Below are positions 1 to 13,944 of a DNA stretch of 64,000 bases, one piece after another. Under the pieces are notes generated by a model that had not been told where the DNA came from, did no database searches, and saw only the letters and a list, made by a program, of their open reading frames with translations. Position 1 is the stretch's first letter. Every line of letters starts with the position of its first letter. The position numbers and the translations under genes were made by a program. Source of the stretch: Tubiluchus corallicola (lineage: Eukaryota > Priapulida > Priapulimorpha > Priapulimorphida > Tubiluchidae); the NCBI GenBank assembly GCA_030141605.1, contig JAQGDQ010000033.1, positions 799,214 through 863,213 on the forward strand. The letters run 5' to 3'.

Positions 1-662
1 TCATCCAAACACACAGGCATGCACACATATGCAGGATCTTGATAGACTGTTAAGTTCTGTCTATAATACTCTAGAGAAACAAGCCACTATTGCTAAAAGG
101 CAAATATGAACTCTTAGACATATATGCTGCTAATAATGCACTGTGTATGATATCAGTAATAATCACAGTTTATCGTTGTCCTATAAATTGAGTGGACAGT
201 ACTGTGAGCGACACTGTGATACTGCATGATACGGTAACTATTACATGTGATTGTGGTTGCAGCCTTGAGTAAAAAGGCAAATTTGTGCCATCAAAAGTTG
301 CAAAAAGTTCAGCCAAATGGAAAAGGAGTTCGATCTACCAGGTGTTCACTTAATTCTTTGGCAACTTAATATGTACTGTACAAAATGCAACAATTTCCAC
401 AAATAACCCATCACCCATCACAACAGCAAACAGCTATTGGTGATACAGAACAGTTTTCTAATGAAAGAATGGTGCACAGCTATTGAAATTTAGTTAGCGA
501 AAACATTTTACACTAAGCTGCCAGAAATAAAAAACAGAACAAACGTTCAAAAATCCAAGTTTTTTCTTAAATATTTTACATTGTAATTTGGCTGCTTCTT
601 TTGCACGTAAATTGAGCTAAACATATTTCAAATTAAACAAATCTGGTAATTACTGGACATAC

Positions 663-3600
663 CTAGAATCATGAGCGGTTTTCCTGAAAGATTGCATGCC
701 TCCATATGTAAAATTTGGAGTCCATTATTTATCCGTAAAGTTCGACCTAACATTGGTAGACTCTGTTCATTTAGCGAACAGCATCGTGTGTCCAAATACT
801 CTACACATGGTGTCTGAAACAGCAGCAAATCGCTGAAAAGCAGTGTGTTACATTGTTTTCATGCCTAACATTCTACTAAAGAATTATCTGACTAAAAAGT
901 ATCAGGACAACACCAAAATTAATTAGAAAAACCTGGTGCAGAATATCAATTCTATACACGTTTTAGTGCAGCAGAATAATCTGATGACAGCCTTCTATTT
1001 TACATTAGCATCATAATTTTATAAAATGCTGACAAAATCTACTGCTACACCAATGAAAACATTATAGTCATACAAAATTTTCATTTCATTTTTTAAGTGA
1101 TTTGCTAATTTGTTCACAACAACTTAATATCATTCATATTAGATAAATTCAAATATGCGCAAAAGTTAAACATAGAAAAAATCTCAATTGTCGTGAAGGC
1201 TAATCTTCTGCCAGAGCACAGCCTAATCAAGTTCTAAAGCAATTTTCAAAGGCAATGTCGAGGCTGCCAAAGTTCACAAATCATAGCTAATTATTGTTTG
1301 TCAGGAACGCAAGCACTTTGCTGCTCAGATCTAATGACTTAGAGTAGAGTCTATTATTGATTGCTTGGCTTGCTCTGAAATTTCTGCAGTTTCTTTCACC
1401 CATTCACAATCCAATTTCAACATCAACATTATAGCTTAAGAGAAGAAAAGAGTTGCAAAATGACGAGATTTAGGAAAAATAAGAACACTATGCATCACAG
1501 TAAAAACTACATTTTAGTACTGCAAACATTGCCATCTAAAAAAGTATTCAGCAACCTAGCATATTTATTAGCAAATGCTTACAAATAGCTAGGTAAGAAC
1601 AATAACTATCTCCACATCTTCTCTCATGAGCAGGCCATATGACCAAGTAAATGACAGGGCAGCTCTAAAACTATTTGATGAACTATTGCAAAAAATTTGA
1701 CTGCAAATTTTCCAAGGTCTAACCTAATTCTAATGATTTAGTTGAGTATTATGCAGCTTTTTCTATTTACATTGATGTCCTCATCTTCTGATGGATATTT
1801 TTTAGGAACCAACATCAACAATTTGCTTGTTGTACACAGAATTCGTTTCTCCATTTCTGAAGGAAGATCATTTACTTTTATGATCCTCACTGATGAAACA
1901 ATTTAGTAATTCATATTAGGCATATCTCTAATGATTTCTGTGGCAACTCACTTAAATTTTCATTTAGCTTTCACAGTCCAAATATTTTTTGTAGCAGAGC
2001 TATTGAAATTTATAAGATTTCGGTAATTTTTGTAAAGTGCATTAGTGAAATGAAGTAGTTTATAATTAATGCATTATACAAAAATGCATTATTATGTGTA
2101 TGTAAAACCAATACCTTGTCTTAGAACCACAAAAATATTACATTTACAAATCATTTACAAATAAGCTAGTGCTGCATAGGCTTGATAAACTGCACTGGTA
2201 CACAATCTATTGCATCTATTAACTACAGTCAGTAAAGCAGAATAATCATTTTAGAAATTAATAATATACGGTAGTGTGCATGACAGGCTCAGCAGAAAAT
2301 TTTCACCACACATGAATACGAGCTAGAAAGTACAGGGTATGTCAAAAGTAATGATCCACTATCACAAACCTTTTATGACACAAACTTAAAAGGAATCCTT
2401 AATAGATAAAGCTCATAATATTTGCTATATTGTTAATATTTGTTATATTGTTGGTGGTGGTGGGAGTGGTAATTATTTTTACTATTACTATTAAAATTAT
2501 TACTATAATAAGTTTCATTCTGAACAAAAACAATTAAAAAACAAAACCAGATTTATTTTCTTGCTCTAATTTCATACGATATTAATTTAAACAAAGTCAA
2601 TAAACTTCATGCAGAAACTGTCTGGAATTTAAGGATAATTATCACAAAAATGTTACATTTCAATTCATTGCAAGCTGATTTATAGCATTCAGGGGCTAAG
2701 CCCACTTATGTTGACGGATGTGTTAGGATTGCAGCCTACCTCATTATAAAACGATAAGTTTTAAAGTGAGACTAAACCAGGAGCATTGTCTTTTTTTACG
2801 ACGTACTGGTGTACAGTGTACACATTATCTGAAAGCTAGTAATACAGATAAAACCGTGCAAAAGCAATTTTCTTAACAGTCACCCATACATGTACTAAAC
2901 AAGCCTAGAAAATTTTTTAATAATTTCAAACCATTGACCCCTATCGTCGACAAGGAAGGGCAGTATCCTGACCACTCAGTTACTGCTTACAGTCCATTGC
3001 TTTTGATGATGCCAACAAATGTCTTAATTCTTTGTCAAAGTCCGGCACCAAATTTTCATGATCAATATATTTTTTTAAAATTATTTCCATAATCTAAATT
3101 CTATTTTGCAAACCTAAAGATTTCCTGTATTAATTGCTATTATTAGCTTTATAAGAATGAAAATTTCACTGACACTGAAAATGGATATCCAAAATGTTAG
3201 ACAAACTAATGTGTGATTTAGTACTACTAATTCAGTAACCCTCTAAACCTTTGTCTGGAGCTAAAGAATTAATACAGTCTTCTTAAATACAAAGGCTATT
3301 CCTTTTTAGTATACATTTTGGTTGGAATACAAAGATAACATAACTACATATGTTTAACTACTTCCTCACTTACATACTAGTTACTATGTGACTTTTGCTT
3401 TGATAAATTATTATCAATAAATTTGTTATTAGTGGTGACAAAAAGCACAGAAACACTTTAGAAGAGGATTAGTTGATGCTTTTCTAGTGCCTTGAATTCC
3501 CGAAACCAAATAAACTGCTTAACACCACACTGACAGCAGAATTTCTTCGAGTCGGATTATGAAGGAAAAATTTGCTTATGACATCATAATTCCAAACTAA

Positions 3601-6600
3601 TTTGTCATTCCCAAGCTTTAGGCAGTCAAACATTTGATATAATAAACGTGTTGTAGTCTGTTTGCATTGATAGTATTACTGCAATAAAATAACTGGCATG
3701 TCACACAGAGAATATAAATTGCCTGGTGAACGCATTAACTATATAATACCTTTCGTGTCACATAGTGCATTTAGCAACTAACAAGACGAAAGATTTGCTG
3801 GGAGAAACACTAAAAAAGCATTGCGTAGCAGCATAACGTTTTGATCGTGTTAAAGTTTTCTAAATGAAGCCACTCCAATTAAGGCACAAAGCATAATGAG
3901 ATAGAAAGCTGCAAGTTTGCTTTTTCAAGAGGGACTGAAAAAGCATGAAGAAATGTATCAGAAAAATTAATTTGAAATGATATTAATAGAAATTTTGACA
4001 TAAAACCAATGAAGTCACATTACTACTGCTGCTGCTGCTGCTACTACTACTACAATTTCATAACAAAATTCCACTTAAGTAAATGCCATACTTTGCATAG
4101 GTAGTAACCATATGTGGCTTAACATAGTTATGAACTTACACGTTTTATCATGCGAGCACAGGCTTGCCACCCTCTGGGACCGATGTTCTTATTATAAGAG
4201 ATGTTCAATTTAGTTGCAGATTCATAATATTCGAGCATGTCACATAGTGCCGCGGTGCTCTGAAATAAGACACATAAAATATGGTTACAATTTATCTTGA
4301 CATTATAAGCATTACATAATGAAAATTTTGACAAGTAAAGGAACTGCAGATACCAAAATGCATGATAGAAAGGGATGAATGTAAGGTCCAGACATAAAAA
4401 TCAAGACGAACGATAAAAGATTACAAAAGTTCAAGTCTCAACAATGGCAATTTTGATTTGGTAAAATATACGATCAAAATGAATCGTTTACCTTGATGCT
4501 TTTATAAATGCATGACACGATCAGCCAATATAAAGTTGTAATTATGCACCCATATAAAAAAATTATTTACTGTAAGATGCAGTCATTCAAATGTAAAGGT
4601 TATTAATAAGATGTACAAAAATTTGACTTAGAAAACAACACTCATAACAAATGCAGCCCACTTATTTAATGGTGAATGGTGAAAAATTTAATGGTGAAAC
4701 AATATATTGAAACTAAAAACCATGACTTTTTATTGCAAACATAAATAATCTCAGCTTTTTCTTTTCTTTTCTATTAGAAAATTTATCTCACAGTAACAAT
4801 GTGAGAATTATTAATAATTGATTAAACTGCTACTAAGCGTGGATGAAATCTGGATAATGAATCAATTTGAATACTCTTTTTCAGAATTTCTAAAATGCTG
4901 TTTATATTGAGCTATAATCTCATGGTAAATGCATTTATTGCTGAATGTTGATGAGGCGTTTCTTATTTATGAGAAATAACCCAAAGGCTTCAACAGCAAG
5001 ATACAAGGCTTCAATATTTTACAGTAAGCAGTGACAATTCAGTTTTTGGTCTTAAAATTGAGTGAAAACATTATTTCATGGAATGTTGTGCACATAAGAA
5101 GCATGCAGATTTAAAAGTGATTGTCTTTTTATTCCCACTCAAAAAACACACAAATATTAAACAAATATAGATATAAAGTGTGGTCTGTTATTTTTGAAAG
5201 AACTAAAATACATATTTCACATTTTCTGTAAAAAAGCAAAATACATAAGTTCAACATAGTGTTTCGGAGACATAATATGAGTCAGACATTCTTAACGCAA
5301 GTAACATTCGAGCAGAACAATGGGTAAATGACAAAGATTCTATTTAATTTTTTTATTACTTGGAAATTTCTCCACAGACTTTTTAGTTTCGGAACTTCTC
5401 ACTGCAGAAAACTAGCTCTGTAAATCAGTATTAAGAAGGAAAGTCACACATGTTACTTTGGAGATCTTTATATAACCATATTTTTATTACTGTCAAAAGA
5501 CGAAAAACGTAAGAAACCTTTGGCCACAGTGGCCACTGATAAAGAGGCCTCAGGAAGAAGAAATGATATACAGGTGGTGAAACTATTACAAATGAGATAC
5601 AAAGAAATAGATTAATGTACAATGAATACATACATTAGTACAATGCTACAGTAAGCAAAAGGCATAAAATGTACCACACTAATAAGCGAATAGACGGGTA
5701 TTTTTATATATGTTTGAACATTATCAAATATAACTATATTTTGGAGATTGGTGACATGCAAACAACTGATCAGATTTCATTCCTGATACCAAAATTTCAG
5801 AATAGGAACCGAAACACCTGGCCTACAAATTAGCACTTACAATAATACAGAGCTGTTATAGGACCAATATCATCAGAAAGAGAAAGATATTTTAAAGTCA
5901 GTTCTATGATTAATGCTTACATCATCAGTGAGATTTGAGGCTTCTAGATCCAGCATCCGAAACTGTACTCGTTTAAATACTTCCTCCAGTGTCTCACAAT
6001 GCTTCACGTCTAACTTTTCACCTGTGGGAAAGAATGAGAAGTTGACTACATAACACTGCGATGTGTCAACATTCTCCTCTCTGATTAGTGAAAGTAATTC
6101 AACAAGGAGTCAATCACCTTGAAAACAAATTAAACGAAAATAAGTTTCCTATTAAAATCGACGTTGTCCTAATAACAGCAACATTTTAAACCTATAGTAT
6201 GCTGACAATACCCAGTGTGAAAGACTAGACAAGAAGCTCAGCAGCACTGCACAAGGTAAAATACCTTTACATATCTAACACTTTATAACCAGCTTCACCT
6301 AAGTTAATCAAACAGTTGCTATTATTATCCAAGAAAGTCTTTTTCAAAGAAAATGCTTTTTTAAGAATACTAAATACAAACTTTCAAACCTATTCTTAGC
6401 TTATTAAGAAAAATAATACATTGAACAGTTAACAAAATATTAATCCCTAACCACATCAGGCAACTAATCAATTAAGCTGTTAAATCCATGTGCCTTAATT
6501 ATATTTATCATGCAAGACACAAGGGAATAATGCAGGTATTACCAGGTAATGTATTTGTTGCTTATAATATAACACATGACATGAACCTAGTATTTTGGAC

Positions 6601-9600
6601 TACCAGGCATGTTGTTGAACATCATAACTTCGCAGACTACAAAGTTCTGATGAACTATACTCGTATATGGTATCATGTATATATTCAGTTGTAATTACTA
6701 CACTTGCCTTTTGCAATCAGGACCAGAATTACAATAGTTTCAATGGACCAATAAACATAAAATGAAACTGAAACATCGCTACCAGCATACTGTATTTACT
6801 GTATTTTCAATCAATTGTTAATTAGATTTTACAGTTTGACATCTCATCAGGGCAGGAAATAACTGGTGAAACCCACTGATTTGCTTGTGTCTTTAGACTT
6901 CTAACTGTTATTGAAATCCACTTCATGCCTCAACGGCTATTGATTTGTCCATCACATGCTTCAATGAAACCACAACTCTCCAGGCAAAACTTCATGCCTC
7001 TTAACAACTTCTCTGCGAACGACCACGCAATCACTCCTGCTATTCTAAGTTACCGCACAACAAAATACTTGGCAGTTAAATTAATAATAGGGGGCTTATT
7101 CCATTAATAACTGAAAACTTGAAAATTAAAATCATAAATGATTAATTAATTGTACAAGGCGATTCCAAATTTTAAATTTAATTCCAAAAGTTAAAATAAT
7201 TAGCTGTAATTATACAGCTTGAGTTTACAAAAAAATTTTAACACTTGATACTGTTGGTTTATTTTGGTTGCACAAAGGCTCATTTTGATCATAAGGGCCT
7301 GTGTTCTAAGACGATGGACTTGTATTGCAATGTACCTGGTTCAGTCCCGATTTTTTAAGATTTAGCTACAGCAGAATCTTCTTGATTTAGCTACATTTTT
7401 ATTATTTTTATTATTATTTTATTATTATTATTATTATTTATGCCTTTTTGTTTTGCTAATAACTTGCACAAGCACAGGGTTAGGGTCACTAAACTCACAG
7501 AACACACTTACCAGGTATGGGGATTTATGCATATGTGTAACCCGTCATCCCGGGTCAAAGGTCATGGAGTGGGCTGGCTTATTGTTTTTTCGCTAAGCTG
7601 GATCTCCTCCTACAGTTTTTGAGCTAGGGCCCCAAATTTTGGTATATTGCAAAGTGAGGTTGAGTTGTTGTGCAAGGCTGAATATGAACCATATGCATAT
7701 GGGGAAAATTTTTCGGTAGGTGGCAAAAACCAAAATCGAGAGGGTAGGGGACATCAGTGTTTCCAGTGTCAAGCAACAGTAACGTGTAATAATCAAATAA
7801 AAGGTGCGGATGAGGCGAATCAAATGATTTAAGTTTCGCTGATCTTGGTTGACCCCTGACCCCGCAAGGGGACAAAAACCAAAATCGCTTGTTGGGACGC
7901 CAATGCTTCCAGTGTCAAGTAACAGTAGCTTGTAGTACGTCAAATGAAAAGTCTTGATGAGCAGGATGGAATGCTATGAGTTACACACAGATTGGTTGAC
8001 CCTTGACCTGCTGGGAGTAAAAAAAATTGAGGGTCATGCAGACCAATGGTTTTCAGTGTCCAGCAACAACAGGTTTTAGTATATCAAATGAAAGGTACCA
8101 ATGAAACTAATTGAGTCATGACTAAATAAGTCATGTTTGCACTTATTGACCCTTGACCCTGAGGTCACAAGTAAGTAGAAGTTCCAGTAATAAAGTCTTA
8201 TAATACATCAAATGAAAGGTCTCAATGAGATGAACTGAATGGCATGACCTAACCCAGACTGGGATAGTAAAGGATAGTGAGTGAAATTGTCTGGCAGTAG
8301 TACAAATGCTTCCTATGTCGAGCAACAGTAAGTTGTAGCACATCAAATGAAAGGCCTTGATGAGAAACAAATTGAATTTTGTACCTTGACCCATATTTGG
8401 TTGAGCCTTGAGTCACTGGTTTTTACTGGTCAAAAAAGTGACAAGCTCTGATTTCATTGAAACTGTTAATCGAGTCAGACACAACCGCACAACATACAGT
8501 GTTGTTAATTATTTTGAAAGCAATTCTTATTTGTAAATACAAAAAAAAGTTAACAATTAAAACATCTCTTGTCATAGAAGCAGAATCTTACCACAGTTTT
8601 TGACACAGTCAAAAACGTCCACTAGCTCATGTTTCCTTTTTTCGGCTGAATTTATTTTCCAATGCTTAATAACTGTGATCTTTTTCCAAATTTGCTAAGG
8701 AATACTTTATATTAAAAATGCATGTCTGTTTATTTGGCCACAGTGAAGAATGCAGAACTATGCTGTAGTGAACTGAGAAAAGTATCCTGTCAATTTTTTC
8801 TGAGTATGGAGAAGTAAATTCGAAAAACCAAACTTGAGTTTAATACAAGAAAAGTAGCTAGAGAAACTGAATGAGAACTTTGCGATCTTGCCAACTAAAG
8901 AAATGTTAGTCATTCTAAGTTACTTTGCGAGTTTCCGAATGTATTATTGAATATAGAAAAACAACAAATGAAATTTTTGGGATTAACAGCAAAATTTCTT
9001 GTAAAGTTTACATGAACAGCATTTATGATTTATAAATGATGTGTTTCAAGGTAAATGATAGTTCATTTGTGAAGTTTTAGTGTCAGTCTGTGAATTCTGT
9101 TTTAGTTAGCAGTTTCATTTAGAACTGCCATGCCAAAATCAATGACAAGGATAAAGCCTTGGCTGCCAATAATGGATCTGCTCAAACCATCTCTCTGCAT
9201 GACAGCAATCAGGCACGTTTTCGCTGTATAACTTTGATGATGCTGCAGATATAAAGCTGTGGTATTGATTGATAGGGGATATGGGATTCAGCCGATTAAG
9301 TGAATTTGCTCTTTTTGCATGCACGATCACACAACGGCATGCCACCATGTTCAAAGATTCAATTTTTTATTTTGAGACTAATTTAAAAATAGAAATATAG
9401 AAGTAAACTAGCAAATAATAATACACTGACTTTAAAATCAGACTTTTTATGTAATTCAGTACTTGCATGTACCGTATTTTCCCGTGTATAAGAGACCCTT
9501 GTGTATAAGAGACCCCTTCAATTTTTAGGCAAAAATTCTGGAAAAAAGTTTTTTCAGACGGACATTTTTAGAGGGTAGAGTACAACTTTTTTCAACTCAG

Positions 9601-12600
9601 TGCGGTACTGAAAACAAAATAAAACCAGTTAATGTGTTGTAGAAAAAGAGTACTGGTATATATTAAAGTGCGTACCTGCAAACCTGTAACAGGAAAAGAG
9701 AAAACGAGGAGATAATGCCTGTGTCACGATGCTTGTATTGCTTACAACTGCTTCATAGTCGAACGCGACACGCAAAACAGTTGTAGAGCACTTATTTCTT
9801 TAAAATCATTAGTGTCACAATTTATGCATCTTATTGAAAAGACTTACTTCCATGTATAAGAGACCCCCTATTTTTAAAGTGAAAATTCTGAGCAAAAAAG
9901 GGTCTCTTATACACGGGAAAATACGGTAATTTGATTACTTCTCTGAAATTTACTAATTTCAAATTAATAATATCCTGTATTTTTTCAAAGTTTGTTTTTG
10001 AATGTGTGGCAAAATTTTGTATGGCAATACATAAAACACAATCAGTAACCGAAAAAACTGCCAATATCAAATTTACGAGTTATTAAGCTGCTAAAGTCAA
10101 TATAAAGTTCTTTATTCTAAGCATTATGTAAATATAATCTGAAGCCAGGTAAGGTAATAGACTCTCAACACACAATAAATTAATACATCAAGCACTAAGT
10201 TGCAACTACAAGCATAAAACTGCAGGCATTATGACTTTACTGAATAAAGTTCAAAGTCTGCACACTTTTGAAACAAATGCTTGCTTATTCATATTAAATT
10301 TTACTTATGCCAGGGTAGCTTAATAATTATCTGACATCCCAAGACTCACCTTTAAGGCATAGAGTTTCATGGCGAGTGCTGAAGTCTTCTAATGCCTAAA
10401 ACAAAGATAGATACAGTGTACTTTTTGATATTTAATAGTTACAACTTTCAAACTATATATAGTAGACCTACTTATTTAGAAAAAGTTTAACAATGCACAG
10501 ACTAGAACCCAAACCGTTCAACTCTAAAAAATCCTTAAATGTTTTTGGAGAGTCATGGTTATCAGAGTTCTTAACGTTCTTTTAAGAATTTTGGGTAAAT
10601 AATGAACTTACCCATCACACAGCTTTCAGGCCTAAGTTTTTGCCTCATCCAACAGCAATGCAAAGTGAAGAAATTTTACAAAGTGAAAGAATATTTGAGA
10701 ATCTTAACCACTAAAAAGGCAGTCTACTTTATTTTACGAGTTACTCCTAGAATCCTAGTAAATTTGAATTTTTTTAGTCTTATTCATGCACCGGATTTCT
10801 CGCTGGTTGGCAAAACAGTATTAAAATGCTTTCCCTGATTTTTTGTTAGAAGAAAGATGATCAATTTAATTAATTTAATAACTGTTCAAGCTATTAAGCA
10901 AAAAATTCTGCTAAAAGTTTTTTAACCACTTTTTTAAACAAAAATGTTCATATATGAATTATATAAGCTAAGAAAATCAGCAAAACAAAATAAAAAGCTC
11001 TTAGAAAAGTTTAACTGGACTGGTCCACTGGCACAGTTATTTTCAAAGAAGCCATGCAGCCTTTTCATTTACAATATAAAACTCGACAAAAATTCAGGTT
11101 TGAAAGAAGAGGAAAATACATTCAGCCCGCATTCCAGTTTTATAGAGAGACACCAGTTAATAAAATGAAACTCAATCATTTCCCGCTTCTTTTCCGGATT
11201 GCGTAATTTTCCCAAAATCGTGAAACACTTTAGTAGAAAGAGAAATTTCATTTACAGAAGTATTAGAAATTCATACAGGAGGAGGCAATAACAAAAGTTG
11301 TTTTTTATTCAGGTGTTTAACAAGTAAAGAGAGCACTTCTTTGTTTGAAAGAAAGCCATTATACTGTTAAGTAGTGTGTTCACTTTAGCTCTGCACCAAG
11401 TTGCACACCCGAGGTTGACTTCTGTAGGACTGAAAGATAATTAATGCAAAAACTGACACAGAGACAGAAGTCAGCACACTACTGCTCAGACAATTGCATA
11501 AAATGCAACCATGTTCTCTGTCAGGCTAAGATATCACTTCGAGCAGAATGTTTTATCTAGAGTTACAAAGCCCTGCCTGCACTTCGAACTGACTATATGA
11601 GACACCATGCTTCTCACGCAACAAAGAACACTATAATGACCCACTACTGATTTGCTTAACGGTAGACTGGTAAGTGCAGCAGAATAAGCTGCTGAACTAG
11701 CTTTGGTCACTCATCTTACTGGGAATATTTGCATACCTGAGTGCAGACAGATCTCACGATCACACAAGAGCAGAATGGAAGCCTGTGTGGGAACAAATCA
11801 CCCATTTTTTTATTGAATTCTCAATCACAAAATATTAAATCTTGCCTTATGTCATTTAGTGCATGTGCTAGAAATACAAAATTGTTACCTTTCAGACTTT
11901 CATCTCATTGATTTTGTAATTTTTAAAAACTCGTCTGACATGAATCTTTCACAATCACTGTGAATATCACATAGGCATAAACCAAACTTAAAAAGCATTT
12001 TGGCAGGCCCTGTTTGAAATAGATTCAAAATAAAGAAATTGCTTCAAGTTTATAGTGCATAGAAGAAAAAATGAGACTCGAACCATCTTCGACAATTTAT
12101 TCCCACACAGAACTGGCTTATCTAAAGTACCGTATTCCACTATTTATTTTATTTAAAAAATAAAATAAATACAAATCCCTCCATTTGTAGGGTAAGGGTG
12201 TACAATACAAATAAAAAATACACTACATACTACATATTGAAGGTCATTGCAGATACACGAACATACATATACATGTACATATATATAACACAGAATTAAT
12301 ATACAATGAATAGATTAATGAATATGCTATGAATTTTTAAGATTATTATCTGGCAATTTGAAATTATTGCAAAGGTAGCTACTATTTTTTACGTTACTAT
12401 TTTTTCAACTGAAATTTCGTGAACAATATCAATGAAGGCTGCACATACAGCTACATCGCGGAAAATATACAAGTGTTCTAAATTTAGTAAAGGTAAAACG
12501 TTTTGCATAGAAGATTTAGCGTTGTTAGAAATCAAAGGGCAGTCAAATACTAAGTGTTCAGGCGTTTGTATATCTGTAAGGCACTCACAGTAATCACTAT

Positions 12601-13913
12601 CGGCTAGACCAACTGTATATAAGAAGGAGTTACAACTTTTGCCAAGTAAAAGGTTGAGCGCAAGGGATTCTAAGCTTCTGCCATATCTACCAGTTGGCAG
12701 ACGCAGGGCTGTGAGAGAAGACATAGCATTTTCTGTAATCCTTCTTAAAAAAGCCTTGAACCGTATTCAGCGGTTCCAGACGGCCATTATAAATTTATCG
12801 AGATCTGCCCTGCATAGATTAGCACTTTCAGCATTACGTTCAACCACATAGTTTACGTTTTCATTTCTTGCTATGTCAATGTTTTTTATAGTTCTCAGAA
12901 AAGATTTAGAACCACTATAGTGCAAGGCTAAACTGAATTAATCAACCAATCTTAACAAGCAATCTCTAAAGCTGTTGAAAAGTCTACAATTTAAAGTTAG
13001 ACCACTTATTTTATAGCACAATCTGCACTGTGGCATTTAATACACATATTATTAGTGAGCATTGCACAACAGTCGCAAAGTAGTGCTGCAATACTGTACT
13101 ATCTTGAAATTCGATTTATGAACTTATACATAGTACATCACATACATTCTATGTCGATACATAACTGCCATTCACTAGTGCTCACCTGGGCCGAGATTCA
13201 TTAAAATGTTCGTAAGAGTTTTTGTACGCAAATATTTAAGAAGTTGAAAAAGAAAGAGAGGGAGAGAGAGAGAGAGATGCACACTTAAGGTCTGCTGTGT
13301 AGACTATAGTTCGAAAATCACATTCTTTTGAAAGGTCTAATTCTAATCTATTGCAAAAAATAATTTCTCTGTGCATTACATTTCTATTATTAGCCTTTTC
13401 CTCTTCCAAGAAAGCACCAACCATAGCTATTTAAACTGTGCACAACGTGTTAAATTACATTTACTCAAGCTCTGATCCTCGCGTGAAGTCACAAACAAAT
13501 TTAAGAAGATTTTTACGAAAACTGGCTTGGTGATCCTGCGCACAGGGCTAAAAACTTCGAAGGCACAAACTTACGAAGAAAATCGTTCAAAAGAACTTTC
13601 GTGAAACCGGCCCTAGGCTCAAAGATTAGTTGAATTTCAATAGGTGAGTACAATGTCTGTGCATTTTACATTATGGAATAAAATATAAGGTGTAATGCTG
13701 GTGCAATTCAGGTGCATGCACAGATGAATTTCAAAGCTTATAATAGTGTGGACACAAACATTTTTTGGCATTTAAAGGCTTTACTAATATTGCTGAAACA
13801 CAGATCAATTGACTGTTTTAACCAACAAACAAGTTTAATGTCTGCTGCTTGTGTTGCCATATATATATATATATATATATATATTGAAACAGTCAATTGA
13901 TCTGTGTTTCAGC

Positions 13914-13944
<31 letters not shown>

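Larger units (their letters stand above)
814..4139. other. PPP1R37 intron 5, AT-rich, no gene seen
   Basis: This intron of about 3.3 kb shows no exon-like reading frame on either strand. It holds a small GTG/ATT-rich low-complexity patch near 2447-2515 and a decayed tRNA-like stretch at about 2925-2995 (listed separately). Bases 1-662 to its left belong to the next PPP1R37 intron and are likewise plain AT-rich sequence; the next expected LRR exon was not found there. Confidence 0.6.

Noticed and set aside
7440-7943. Several 60-116-aa frames on both strands
   Set aside because: They lie on the minisatellite and SINE tail; repeats of the same motif explain the open frames and no domain is visible.
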